In this document: in pieces, positions 39,081-48,047 of the stretch
Layout: the number at the start of each line of letters is the position of its first letter
Numbering within the stretch: position 1 is the stretch's first letter
Assembly: GCF_002875705.1 (NCBI RefSeq)
Contig: NZ_MCZZ01000080.1
Span: 1-64,000 of the forward strand
Direction: 5' to 3'
Source of the DNA: Vibrio sp. 10N.261.45.E2
GTDB lineage: Bacteria; Pseudomonadota; Gammaproteobacteria; Enterobacterales; Vibrionaceae
Length of the DNA: 64,000 nt
The notes under the pieces: model-generated
Database searches by the model: none
Told to the model about the DNA's origin: nothing
Seen by the model: the letters and a program-made list of their open reading frames with translations, nothing else
Translations under genes and position numbers: made by a program

Positions 39081-39386
39081 ATCAAGTCAATATATTGATT
39101 ATTATGATTTTAAGTATAGACATAACAGTGTGTTAATTACCAATAATGAGTTTTCCTTCATTTACTTACCCTTAGTTCAGTCATTAACTAAGCATAATAA
39201 AGGGGAGGGGGCTGTCACCCATCGCCTCAAAACGAGGGGGTTTGCTATATTCAACATTTGTACATTTCCGAGTAAGCGTTACCCATGTCATAAAATTAGG
39301 TGATGAAACGTAGTTTTTTTGTTTAAGAATTTGATAACAATAACTTAGTAGACCATTCTAAAAAGAAATAGAAGAAAAGGTATGAG
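39081..39386. other. Upstream region of the H-NOX gene
   Basis: 306 bases. It contains an unusual G-rich stretch (39202-39211) and a hairpin ACCC-atcg-CCTC / GAGG-GGGT (39217-39241) standing out from AT-rich surroundings. No recognised promoter or operator. Confidence 0.3.
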
Positions 39387-39926
39387 ATGAAAGGAATCAT
39401 ATTCACCGAATTTTTAGAGCTTGTTGAAGACAAGTTTGGGCTAGAGCTTTTGGAAGAAGTTTTAGAGATGTCAGAAGATGAAGGGATCTATACATCGGTC
39501 GGAAGTTACGACCACAAAGATCTCGTGAAACTCATCATTAACCTGAGCAAAAAAACGGACATCGATGCAGAGAGTTTACAACGCGTATTCGGGCAATCTG
39601 TATTTAAGGATCTGTTAGCATCTTTACCCAATAAAGCCAGCCTTACACACTGCAATACCACTTTTCAATTTATTCAGCACGTAGAGCGCTACATTCACGT
39701 TGAAGTGAAAAAGCTTTACCCAGACGCTGAGCCACCAGAATTCAGCTTTATCACCACTACCGAAGCTGAGCTTGTATTCGACTACAAGAGCGCAAGGTGT
39801 ATGTCGCACGTTTGTCTTGGATTGATTGAGGGGTGTGCCGCTTATCACGGTGAATCGATACATGCCGAGATGACGCCGCAGAATGAAGATCAAAGTGTCG
39901 TACGTTTTAACTTAAAAGTAGAATAG
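39387..39926 (+). CDS. hnoX: H-NOX haem nitric-oxide sensor
   Basis: Haem-binding H-NOX protein (179 aa), a soluble NO sensor. The proximal haem ligand is His104 (RYIHVEVKKLYPDAEPPEF) and the haem-propionate clamp YxSxR is Tyr133-Lys-Ser135-Ala-Arg137. The N-terminal MKGIIFTEFLELVEDKFG is typical. In vibrios H-NOX binding of NO inhibits the adjacent kinase. The kinase gene begins four bases after this stop codon, so they form one operon and probably a protein complex. Confidence 0.95.
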   Translation: MKGIIFTEFLELVEDKFGLELLEEVLEMSEDEGIYTSVGSYDHKDLVKLIINLSKKTDIDAESLQRVFGQSVFKDLLASLPNKASLTHCNTTFQFIQHVERYIHVEVKKLYPDAEPPEFSFITTTEAELVFDYKSARCMSHVCLGLIEGCAAYHGESIHAEMTPQNEDQSVVRFNLKVE

Positions 39927-39930
39927 CCTT

Positions 39931-41649
39931 ATGAGTTCAGAGTCGGCAATTGAGCGTAAGCTCAAGCGTCAAATCGCGGCAAGAAAAGAAGCGGAAAGAT
40001 TACTGGAACAAAAAAGCTTGGAGTTGTTTGAGTCAAATCAGCAACTCGAGTTAGCTCTGCGACAATTAGAGAAACGCTCAAATGCGAATCTTCGAAGAAT
40101 CGAGTTTCAGGAACAAATCGACAACTTGTTGATCGATTTCGGGCGCGCTTTCCTTAGAAATGACCTAAACGATGTCATGCTCTCGGAGCTGACGACCAAT
40201 GTGACAAACAGTTATCTGATTGAAGCCAGTCGGTTAATACTGCCCCCTAAGCTGCTTCCTCAACTCCAAGCCAACGATTACGGTGATGATACGGTAGAAG
40301 CTCTCGACCAAGACATACAAGAACCGCTTTGGAATGGTGAGGTACTGACTGTGCCTTTAGAGGTTGAGAAGGTGATAGTCGGAACGCTGATCGTGAGAGT
40401 GCGTCTACTCGACCAAGATTACGAATTTATTCAGAGCCAATTACTATTGGTTACAGACCTAATTTGTAGTGCATTAACCCATCAGCTTGCGATTAACCGT
40501 AATATTGAATCGCGCCAAAGAGCAGAAGAGTCTGAAAGGGCGACTCGCGACTTTGTGGCAATGATAAACCATGAATTACGTACGCCACTCAACGGCTTGT
40601 TGGGCAGCGCCGAATTGATCAGCGACACCGAACTGAGCAGTTCTCAGCGTGAGATAGTGAATAACCTGAGCCAATCTGGCGAGTTTCTCAGAACCATCAT
40701 TAACGACCTACTCGATTACAGCAAAATCAATGCTGGGATGTTGGAGTTGATTCCCAAGAAATTTGCGCTGCGTGATCTAAGAAATACGATTGAAAGTATC
40801 TTCGTCAATCGAGCAATAGAAAAGCAGCTTGAATTTAATATCAGTGTCGCATCAAATGTTCCCTCTCATTTCCAAGGCGATTTAGAACGCATCACCCAAC
40901 TGTTTGTAAACCTAATCGGAAATGCGATTAAATTTACGGATAAAGGGCACGTGAACGTAGACATCGAGTGGGACAACAACCACTTCGTTTTTTCTGTGGA
41001 AGACACCGGAGTAGGGATTGCTGAATCGGCGCATAAGACGCTGTTTGAACCTTTTACTCAGGCTGATAATTCTAGTAGCCGTAACTATGAGGGCACTGGG
41101 CTTGGGTTAGCGATTTGCCGCAAGCTGGTGGCTTTGATGAACGGCGAGATTGGGGTGAGCAGCGTTGTTGGAACCGGTACAACGTTTACCATCTCGGTTC
41201 CGCTTCAAGTTGTCGATATGCCAACAGAGAGTGACCAAGTTTCGAAAGGCTTCCAATCTGAGGTCGAACTGTCTCTACTTAAAGTACTGGTAGTCGATGA
41301 TATTAAGATGAACCAAATCATCATTCAGCAGATGCTACGCAAACATAAGATCGAGCCTGCGATTGCCAGTAACGGAGTAGAGGGGTTAGAACTCGCTTCT
41401 GACAACGAATACGACATCGTATTTATGGACTGCAGAATGCCCGTTATGGATGGTTTTGAAGCCACAGAGAAGTTAAGAGAGAAAGGTTACGCCCGGTCAA
41501 TTGTGGCACTGACTGCCGGAACTACGCTAGAAGAACGAGAGCGTTGTATTCAGTGCGGGATGGATGACATTTTGAGTAAGCCTTATACGGCCAACGACCT
41601 TAACGAGATGCTTAAAAAGTGGGGTGTTTCTTCGGTGAAGGGAGCTTAA
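39931..41649 (+). CDS. hqsK: H-NOX-associated hybrid histidine kinase (HqsK type)
   Basis: Soluble hybrid kinase of 572 aa. An N-terminal coiled coil and unclassified sensory region (1-200) precede a HisKA domain with His214 (DFVAMINHELRTPLNGL), an HATPase domain (NLIGNAIKFTDKGH, EDTGVGI, GTGLGLAIC) and a C-terminal receiver with phospho-acceptor Asp500 (DIVFMDCRMPVMDGFEA). In V. harveyi such a kinase (HqsK) passes phosphate to LuxU and links NO to quorum sensing; the same route here is inferred. No transmembrane helix is present. Confidence 0.9.
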   Translation: MSSESAIERKLKRQIAARKEAERLLEQKSLELFESNQQLELALRQLEKRSNANLRRIEFQEQIDNLLIDFGRAFLRNDLNDVMLSELTTNVTNSYLIEASRLILPPKLLPQLQANDYGDDTVEALDQDIQEPLWNGEVLTVPLEVEKVIVGTLIVRVRLLDQDYEFIQSQLLLVTDLICSALTHQLAINRNIESRQRAEESERATRDFVAMINHELRTPLNGLLGSAELISDTELSSSQREIVNNLSQSGEFLRTIINDLLDYSKINAGMLELIPKKFALRDLRNTIESIFVNRAIEKQLEFNISVASNVPSHFQGDLERITQLFVNLIGNAIKFTDKGHVNVDIEWDNNHFVFSVEDTGVGIAESAHKTLFEPFTQADNSSSRNYEGTGLGLAICRKLVALMNGEIGVSSVVGTGTTFTISVPLQVVDMPTESDQVSKGFQSEVELSLLKVLVVDDIKMNQIIIQQMLRKHKIEPAIASNGVEGLELASDNEYDIVFMDCRMPVMDGFEATEKLREKGYARSIVALTAGTTLEERERCIQCGMDDILSKPYTANDLNEMLKKWGVSSVKGA

Positions 41650-41679
41650 GTACGCGACTAAAACGCTGTAAAAGATAAA

Positions 41680-41712
41680 CTCAACACTCAACACTCAACA
41701 CTCAACACTCAA
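41680..41712 (+). repeat. Heptamer tandem repeat CTCAACA
   Basis: Four exact tandem copies of CTCAACA plus a partial fifth (CTCAA), located between the stop codon of the hybrid kinase gene and its terminator. Probably a slippage-prone minisatellite with no coding role. Confidence 0.9.
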
Positions 41713-41724
41713 GGACCAAATACG

Positions 41725-41760
41725 AAAAACCGAAGTGATCTTACGATCCTTCGGTTTTTT
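41725..41760. terminator. Terminator between hqsK and pabB
   Basis: Arms AAAAACCGAAG and TTCGGTTTTT with an inner ATC/GAT pairing and flanking A/T runs; convergent genes. Confidence 0.85.
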
Positions 41761-41788
41761 TATTTTTAGCTTTCACCAGTCGTTACGC

Positions 41789-43180
41789 TTAGCAAGCTTC
41801 AAGTACGGGGAGAATTCGACTTAGCTTGTCTAGTGTCTCTTGGTACTCAGACGCACAATCACTATCAAATACCACACCACCGCCAGCCCAGGCATAAAGC
41901 ATGTTGTTCTCTGCGACTAATGTGCGAATGGTAATGCTGGTATCCATTCTTCCATTTCGGCTGATGTAACCAATACTGCCGCAGTATGCTGAACGACGAT
42001 GTGGTTCCAACTCTTCAATGATCTGCATAGCGCGAACTTTAGGAGCGCCCGTAATCGAACCCCCAGGGAAACAAGCTCTCAGAAGATCGGTCGCTGAATA
42101 TTGATAATCAAGGTCGGCTCTGATTGTGCTCACTAAGTGATGAACTGCAGGGAAGCTCTCAATATCGAAGAGCTTTGGTACATGAACCGTCCCGGGTTTA
42201 GCCACGCGGCCAATATCATTACGAAGCAAGTCGACGATCATCAAGTTCTCCGCCTGATCTTTATCGGCGTTTGCTAAATCTTGAGCATTAGCGTTATCAA
42301 TCACATGATCATCAGAACGAGGGCGTGTGCCTTTGATTGGCTTGGTTTCAATGACGTTATCTTTAAGTTCCAAGAAACGCTCTGGCGAAACACTGATGAT
42401 TGCACTGTCGGCCAAACGGATAAAACCAGAAAAGGGCGCTGAGTTGTATTGTTCTAATTTGTCATAAGCCAACCATTCACTGCCTTGGTATTGGGCATTG
42501 AAGCGCTGAGCCAAGTTAATCTGATAGCAATCACCTGATAGCAGATATTCTTGAACGCTATCGAACTTGTCCGCATAGCTCTGTTCGCTCATGTTCGATT
42601 GCCACGGTGTCGTTAGGCCAAATTCTGCTGCGTGTGGCTTGTCTTGCTGCTCAGATAACCAACTCCAGTGCGCTTCGATGTTCTGTCCAACCACACATGC
42701 TGTCTTAAGCTTGTGATCAACCACAATTGCCCATTCATACAAACCAACCGCCATATCGGGTGCTTCAATATCGCGCTCTGCAAGTGACGGAAGTGTTTCC
42801 ACTCTGCGTCCTAAATCGTAGCTGAAATAACCTAAAGCGCCGCCAATGAATGGCAATTCAGGATGGTCTTTAGTTGCTGGTAATAATTGCTGCTGATATT
42901 GGTCGAGAAGCTCGAAAGGATCAGAGTCAGAAACCTCGCACGTCTCATTAACATTAACGGTGGTTTTTGCACCGATTGTTTCGAAGGTGGCGATGGGTTG
43001 AGCAACTAAAATGTCGTATCGACTATCAACATGGCTTTCTGAAGCGGAGCGTAATAGCATTGCCCACGGCAGACTTTCAATATGAGAAAACAGCTGTTTA
43101 GCTAAAGTTGATTGATATTCAAGCGGCTTGATTTGGATAGAGCGAAATTCGTTGTTATTCATTTGTTTAATTTGTGACAA
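41789..43180 (-). CDS. pabB: Aminodeoxychorismate synthase component I
   Basis: Chorismate-utilising enzyme of 463 aa that, with PabA, makes 4-amino-4-deoxychorismate for p-aminobenzoate and folate. Conserved text includes KPIKGTRPR with the catalytic lysine of the PabB/TrpE group, DLLRNDIGRVAKPGTV and FPGGSITGAPKVRAMQIIEELEP. The N-terminus starts either at this Met or at the Met six codons later. PabA is not nearby. It is divergent from the fumarase gene. Confidence 0.92.
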   Translation of the reverse strand: MSQIKQMNNNEFRSIQIKPLEYQSTLAKQLFSHIESLPWAMLLRSASESHVDSRYDILVAQPIATFETIGAKTTVNVNETCEVSDSDPFELLDQYQQQLLPATKDHPELPFIGGALGYFSYDLGRRVETLPSLAERDIEAPDMAVGLYEWAIVVDHKLKTACVVGQNIEAHWSWLSEQQDKPHAAEFGLTTPWQSNMSEQSYADKFDSVQEYLLSGDCYQINLAQRFNAQYQGSEWLAYDKLEQYNSAPFSGFIRLADSAIISVSPERFLELKDNVIETKPIKGTRPRSDDHVIDNANAQDLANADKDQAENLMIVDLLRNDIGRVAKPGTVHVPKLFDIESFPAVHHLVSTIRADLDYQYSATDLLRACFPGGSITGAPKVRAMQIIEELEPHRRSAYCGSIGYISRNGRMDTSITIRTLVAENNMLYAWAGGGVVFDSDCASEYQETLDKLSRILPVLEAC

Positions 43181-43416
43181 AGAGTTCGATCACTGCATGG
43201 CGTGTGAGAGGAAGCAAGAGTATCATAAATTGAAAATAAAATGGGTTCTTGATTAGAACGGAGTAATCCAAGTGGTTTAGTTTACAGCTATGCAAGCGAT
43301 TGCTAAAGCAACTAAATACAGCTCAACACAATAAAAAGCTAAACCACCTAATTCGATTTGGCATGTATAGCCAAACGGTGAACCCACATGGAACCAGAAC
43401 AATAAAGAGGCATGCA

Positions 43417-44934
43417 ATGACGGTTATTCGTAAGCAAGATGTGATCAGCAGTGTCGCTGACGCACTTCAGTACATTTCTTATTATCACCCTTTAGACTTT
43501 GTCCAAGCCCTAGAAAAAGCGTACGAGAAAGAAGAGAGCCAAGCAGCTAAAGATGCGATCGCTCAGATTCTTATCAACTCGCGTATGTCGGCGGAAGGCC
43601 ATCGTCCAATTTGTCAGGATACGGGTATTGTGACTTGTTTCGTGAACATCGGTATGGATGTTAGGTGGGAAACGGATCAAACAGTACAACAGATGGTTGA
43701 TGAAGGCGTTCGTCAAGCTTACAACAACCCAGATAACCCATTGCGTGCGTCTGTCCTAATGGACCCTGCAGGTAAGCGTATTAATACTAAAGACAACACG
43801 CCAGCGGTTGTCCACATTAATATGGTTCCAGGCAACAAAGTTGAAATTCAAATCGCGGCGAAAGGCGGCGGTTCAGAGAACAAAACCAAGATGGTTATGC
43901 TAAACCCTTCTGACGATATTGCAGAGTGGGTAGAGAAGACGCTACCAACAATGGGGGCGGGTTGGTGTCCACCGGGTATGCTAGGTATAGGCATCGGCGG
44001 TACGGCTGAGAAAGCAGCGGTGCTAGCGAAAGAATCTTTGATGGAACACATCGATATTCAAGAGCTTATCGAAAAAGGCCCTGAGAACGCAGAAGAAGAG
44101 CTTCGTTTAGACATCTTCAACCGTGTAAACAAGTTGGGTATTGGTGCACAAGGTCTTGGCGGTCTAACGACTGTGGTTGACGTAAAAATTAAAACAGCAC
44201 CAACACACGCAGCCTCTAAGCCAGTATGCTTAATCCCGAACTGTGCAGCAACGCGTCACGTTCACTTTACGCTAGACGGCAGCGGCCCAGCAGAGCTAAC
44301 GCCACCTAAGCTAGAGGAGTGGCCAGATATCACTTGGGAAGCGGGCGCAAATACACGCCGTGTTAACCTTGATGAAGTAACTAAAGAAGACGTACAAGAG
44401 TGGAAGACCGGCGAAACGGTTCTTCTGTCAGGTAAGATCTTAACCGGTCGTGATGCTGCTCATAAACGTATTCAAGGCATGTTAGAAAGCGGCGAAGGTT
44501 TACCTGAAGGTGTCGATTTTAAAGGCAAGTTCATCTATTACGTAGGCCCTGTTGATGCAGTTGGCGATGAAGCGGTAGGTCCTGCGGGCCCAACAACTTC
44601 AACACGTATGGACAAGTTCACGGACATGATGCTGAACGAAACTGGCATTATGGGCATGATCGGTAAAGCTGAACGTGGGCCCGCAACGGTTGAGTCAATC
44701 AAAGAGCACAAAGCGGTTTACCTAATGGCGGTTGGCGGTGCAGCTTATTTAGTGGCGAAAGCAATTAAAAAAGCACGCGTAGTTGCGTTTGAAGATCTAG
44801 GTATGGAAGCGATCTACGAGTTTGAAGTTGAAGATATGCCAGTAACGGTAGCGGTTGACTCTAACGGCGTGAACGCACACCAGATCGGCCCTGACACGTG
44901 GAAAGTGAAGATTGCTGAAGCTGATAAAGCATAA
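43417..44934 (+). CDS. fumA: Class I fumarate hydratase
   Basis: Iron-sulfur fumarase interconverting fumarate and malate. The single-chain form has the alpha part (MSAEGHRPICQDTGIVTCFVNIG, GAGWCPPGMLGIGIGG) and the beta part (GKILTGRDAAHKRIQ, YYVGPVDAVGDEAVGPAGPTTSTRMDKF). Cluster cysteines are in PICQDTG, LIPNCAATRH and a third site. The open frame begins at 43300, but the ATG at 43417 has AGAGG upstream and gives the expected N-terminus and 505 aa. It is monocistronic with a perfect terminator after it. Confidence 0.94.
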   Translation: MTVIRKQDVISSVADALQYISYYHPLDFVQALEKAYEKEESQAAKDAIAQILINSRMSAEGHRPICQDTGIVTCFVNIGMDVRWETDQTVQQMVDEGVRQAYNNPDNPLRASVLMDPAGKRINTKDNTPAVVHINMVPGNKVEIQIAAKGGGSENKTKMVMLNPSDDIAEWVEKTLPTMGAGWCPPGMLGIGIGGTAEKAAVLAKESLMEHIDIQELIEKGPENAEEELRLDIFNRVNKLGIGAQGLGGLTTVVDVKIKTAPTHAASKPVCLIPNCAATRHVHFTLDGSGPAELTPPKLEEWPDITWEAGANTRRVNLDEVTKEDVQEWKTGETVLLSGKILTGRDAAHKRIQGMLESGEGLPEGVDFKGKFIYYVGPVDAVGDEAVGPAGPTTSTRMDKFTDMMLNETGIMGMIGKAERGPATVESIKEHKAVYLMAVGGAAYLVAKAIKKARVVAFEDLGMEAIYEFEVEDMPVTVAVDSNGVNAHQIGPDTWKVKIAEADKA

Positions 44935-45007
44935 TTAACCGAAGCCAAAAATTCGCAGTTGTCGCTAACTTCAGCGTTTGAATTGCAATTTTTGACAGAA
45001 AGTTAAA

Positions 45008-45042
45008 GACAAAAGTGCAGCATTATCTGCACTTTTGTCATA
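45008..45042 (+). terminator. Fumarase terminator
   Basis: A 13-base perfect stem (GACAAAAGTGCAG with its complement) around a CATTAT loop. The T run after it is short; the stem itself is unusually long. Confidence 0.8.
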
Positions 45043-45098
45043 TTATCAATGATATAGTGATAAACACATAGTTTGATATAAGAACATAGGAGAGAGGA

Positions 45099-45284
45099 AT
45101 GCCTCGTTTTATTCAGATCCTACAGATTATCTTGGCAGTGGTGATTGGTGCTTTTGTTGGCTACGACCTGATCTTGAAAGGGATTAGTATCTTTGATAAT
45201 AAATACGTAACGATTACTTGTGCGCTTTGGCTAATTGCAGAGATTGCACTGTTTGTTATCTACAAGTTGATTGAAGACGATTAA
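45099..45284 (+). CDS. Small two-helix membrane protein
   Basis: A 61-residue protein with two hydrophobic segments (about 5-25 and 38-56) and a charged C-terminus (IEDD). GGAGAGAGG precedes the ATG and a strong terminator follows at 45310, so it looks like a real independent gene. No family was recognised. Confidence 0.72.
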   Translation: MPRFIQILQIILAVVIGAFVGYDLILKGISIFDNKYVTITCALWLIAEIALFVIYKLIEDD

Positions 45285-45309
45285 ACGTCGGATATCGTGC
45301 AAAAATTCT

Positions 45310-45345
45310 AAAGCCCCTGATTATGAATGTAGTCAGGGGCTTTTA
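45310..45345 (+). terminator. Terminator of the small membrane protein gene
   Basis: Arms AAGCCCCTGA and TCAGGGGCTT with a 12-base loop followed by TTTT. Confidence 0.85.
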
Positions 45346-45483
45346 TTCATCTAGCATTAAGAATGTGTATTGCATACTCATCAGCAACAGAAAAAGCATA
45401 CAAACTGTCCCATTTGGGAAAGAACATAGGTTAGCCTCTTTATTATTCTAACTCGCTAGCCTAATTATCACGGAGTCGTTCAA

Positions 45484-46857
45484 ATGAAACACCTAACTCA
45501 AGAAATGAGTGACTTTATAAGTAGAGGAACGGACTCTCACATTCGAGTAGCGGTCACGGGGCTTTCTCGTGCGGGTAAGACAGCCTTCATTACTTCGCTG
45601 GTTAACCAGCTTCTTCATACGTCTACCCACAAAAACCTACCTCTGCTTGCATCGGCGAGAGATGGAAGAATTATTGGCGCAAAGCGCATTCCGCAATACA
45701 ACATGATGATCCCGCGTTTCTCTTATGATGAAGCTATGGAGTCGCTCACTTCTCAGCCGCCAGAATGGCCAGTGCCAACGCGCGATGTCAGTGAGATTCG
45801 TCTAGCAATCAAATATAAGCCTGCTAAGGGTGCAAAAAAACTGCTGAGTAAAAACAGCACCCTTTATCTTGATATTGTTGACTACCCGGGCGAATGGCTG
45901 CTTGATTTACCATTGTTGGACATGGACTTCGATACTTGGAGCCAATCTCAATTTGCCGCGTTGAAGGGCGATAGAGAAACCTACTCGCAACAGTGGAACG
46001 CAATGCGTGGTGATATCGATTTGCTAGCAGAAGCGGACGAAAAGAAACTGGTCACGATTGCCGATAGTTATACCCAGTACCTGCATACTTGTAAAAGTAA
46101 CGGATTGCATTGGGTACAACCGGGTCGATTCGTATTACCCGGTGAGCTTGAAGGCGCACCTGTACTGCAATTCTTCCCGTGTATTGCACCCGAGGGTAAG
46201 TTCTCAAAAACGAGTAACTATGCAGTGCTGAAGGCCCGTTACGAAGAGTATCAACAGAAGGTAGTGAAAGCGTTCTACAAGAATCACTTCGCGACGTTCG
46301 ACAGACAAATCGTGTTGGTGGATTGCTTACAGCCACTTAATGCGGGCTATGACTCTTTCATGGACATGCGTGGTGCTTTAGAACAGTTGCTTAAGAGCTT
46401 TAAGTACGGTCGAAGCAATATCTTAAGACGCCTGTTTGCACCAAAGATCGACAAGATATTGTTTGCGGCTACTAAAGCTGACCACGTGACACCGGATCAA
46501 CATCCGAACTTGGTGTCACTGTTACAGCAGATGGTGCATCCGGCTTGGCAACAAGCGGCGTTTGAACACATCGACATGAGTTGCATGAGCATCGCGTCGA
46601 TTCAAGCGACTAGCGCGGGTTATATCTCATCGGGCTCAGACAATGTTCCGGCCTTGCAAGGTGTGACTTTGGAAAATGTTCCTCAAACCATGTATCCGGG
46701 CGAGGTGCCGCGTAAGTTGCCCAACAAACAGTATTGGGATACCAACCAGTTTGATTTCACGAGCTTTAGACCGATGGAGCAACATTCCGATGAGCCTTGT
46801 CAGCACCTAAGAGTCGACAAGGTTTTAGAGTATCTCATTGGCGACAAGTTGAAGTAA
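45484..46857 (+). CDS. ycjX: YcjX family GTP-binding protein
   Basis: Cytoplasmic P-loop protein of 457 aa of the YcjX (DUF463) family. The Walker A motif is [14 protein letters not shown] (about 24-37), and [16 protein letters not shown] is the family switch region. E. coli ycjX and ycjF form a stress-induced (sigma-32/phage-shock-linked) pair of unknown function. GGAG sits eight bases before the ATG. The ycjF gene follows after 14 bases and is surely cotranscribed. Confidence 0.93.
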   Translation: MKHLTQEMSDFISRGTDSHIRVAVTGLSRAGKTAFITSLVNQLLHTSTHKNLPLLASARDGRIIGAKRIPQYNMMIPRFSYDEAMESLTSQPPEWPVPTRDVSEIRLAIKYKPAKGAKKLLSKNSTLYLDIVDYPGEWLLDLPLLDMDFDTWSQSQFAALKGDRETYSQQWNAMRGDIDLLAEADEKKLVTIADSYTQYLHTCKSNGLHWVQPGRFVLPGELEGAPVLQFFPCIAPEGKFSKTSNYAVLKARYEEYQQKVVKAFYKNHFATFDRQIVLVDCLQPLNAGYDSFMDMRGALEQLLKSFKYGRSNILRRLFAPKIDKILFAATKADHVTPDQHPNLVSLLQQMVHPAWQQAAFEHIDMSCMSIASIQATSAGYISSGSDNVPALQGVTLENVPQTMYPGEVPRKLPNKQYWDTNQFDFTSFRPMEQHSDEPCQHLRVDKVLEYLIGDKLK

Positions 46858-46871
46858 TTGAGGCAATCAAA

Positions 46872-47924
46872 ATGAGTGAGTTAAAAACAAAGCAGGTCTT
46901 TAATGAACCGTTGAAGACCTCTTTTGATGAGCAAGATAAGAACGATGTTGGCCCGGGTCTAGGCGCTCAACAACTGTTCACAGAACAAGAGAAATTTGTC
47001 CCAGTTGCACCTCAAGTGGAAACCGATCTTGATGGTGAAGCTGAGCAACAATTGGAACAAGTGATTCGACCGAGCAAAAAGAAGAAGTGGTTTGGAACGG
47101 GTTTATTGGTCGCTTTCTCTGGCTTAGTTGGCTGGCAGGCAATTGATTCGGTCATTACCGCGATTCAAACAGCCGATTGGCTGGCGTTAGGTTGGGCAGG
47201 CTTTATTGCTGCAATTGCTTCATTGGGTTTAGGCGCAATAGGCAAAGAGCTGTGGAAGTTGCGCTCACTTAAAGATCACTTCAGTGTGCAAGAGCAGAGT
47301 GAAGAGCTACTCCAAAGCCAAAGTGTCGGCAAGGGCAAAGCATTCTGTGAAAACATCGCGAAGCAGGGCGGAATTATTGCCGAGTCACCTTCGTATGATA
47401 AGTGGCGAAACAGCATCAACCCAGCACACAGCGATGCTGAAGTGTTGGACATGTACGATGCTTTGGTTGTCGCTCAACAAGATAAAGTGGCGACTCAAAT
47501 TGTCACTAAGTTCTCGACTGAATCGGCGGTTTTGGTCGCGGTGAGTCCGTTGGCTGCTGCTGATATGTTGCTGGTGGCGTGGCGTAATTTCACCATGATA
47601 GACAAGCTAGCTGACGTGTACGGCATTGAGCTTGGTTACTGGTCGCGTATTAAGTTGTTTAAGTTGGTGTTAATTAACATGGCCGCTGCGGGTGCGAGTG
47701 AACTGGCAATTGATGCGAGCATGGATCTTGTCTCGATGGACTTAGCTGGCAAAGTTTCAGCTCGAGCAGGGCAGGGCTTAGGTGTCGGTATCCTTACTGC
47801 GAGACTGGGTCTAAAAGCCATGACATTGCTGCGTCCTATGCCGTGGCACAACGAACGAAAAGTAAAACTGGCTGACCTCCGTAAAGCCGTCCTTTCAGAA
47901 ATAAAGCGCATTACTCTCAAATAA
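46872..47924 (+). CDS. ycjF: YcjF family inner-membrane protein
   Basis: Membrane protein of about 350 aa (TIGR01620/YcjF family). The cytoplasmic N-terminal tail is charged (residues 1-70), followed by two transmembrane helices (about 75-95 and 100-125) and a C-terminal helical domain ending in [22 protein letters not shown] lies eight bases before the ATG at 46872; the longer frame from 46797 would overlap ycjX. It is encoded with ycjX and tyrR lies downstream, the same order as in E. coli (ycjX-ycjF-tyrR). Confidence 0.92.
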   Translation: MSELKTKQVFNEPLKTSFDEQDKNDVGPGLGAQQLFTEQEKFVPVAPQVETDLDGEAEQQLEQVIRPSKKKKWFGTGLLVAFSGLVGWQAIDSVITAIQTADWLALGWAGFIAAIASLGLGAIGKELWKLRSLKDHFSVQEQSEELLQSQSVGKGKAFCENIAKQGGIIAESPSYDKWRNSINPAHSDAEVLDMYDALVVAQQDKVATQIVTKFSTESAVLVAVSPLAAADMLLVAWRNFTMIDKLADVYGIELGYWSRIKLFKLVLINMAAAGASELAIDASMDLVSMDLAGKVSARAGQGLGVGILTARLGLKAMTLLRPMPWHNERKVKLADLRKAVLSEIKRITLK

Positions 47925-47949
47925 AGCGTTTGAAACTCAATAGTTTGAA

Positions 47950-47979
47950 AAGAAGAGTAAACATATGTTTACTCTTCTT
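47950..47979. promoter_or_regulatory. Perfect 30-base palindrome containing a TyrR-box-like core
   Basis: A perfect 15+15 palindrome between ycjF and tyrR. Its centre contains AGTAAA-CATATG-TTTACT, which matches the TyrR box TGTAAA-N6-TTTACA except at the two outer bases. It may be a TyrR autoregulatory operator; it could also act as the ycjF terminator, though the T run after it is poor. Confidence 0.55.
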
Positions 47980-48047
47980 CTTGACTGAACTCAGAGCTTA
48001 ATCCACACTACTGTCAACTTATCCTGACACCTATAATAGGACTATTT

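Noticed and set aside
48032..48037. Perfect TATAAT just before the tyrR start
   Set aside because: It directly abuts the AGGA ribosome-binding site and no -35 at proper spacing is visible; a promoter here would give almost no leader, so it is not called.
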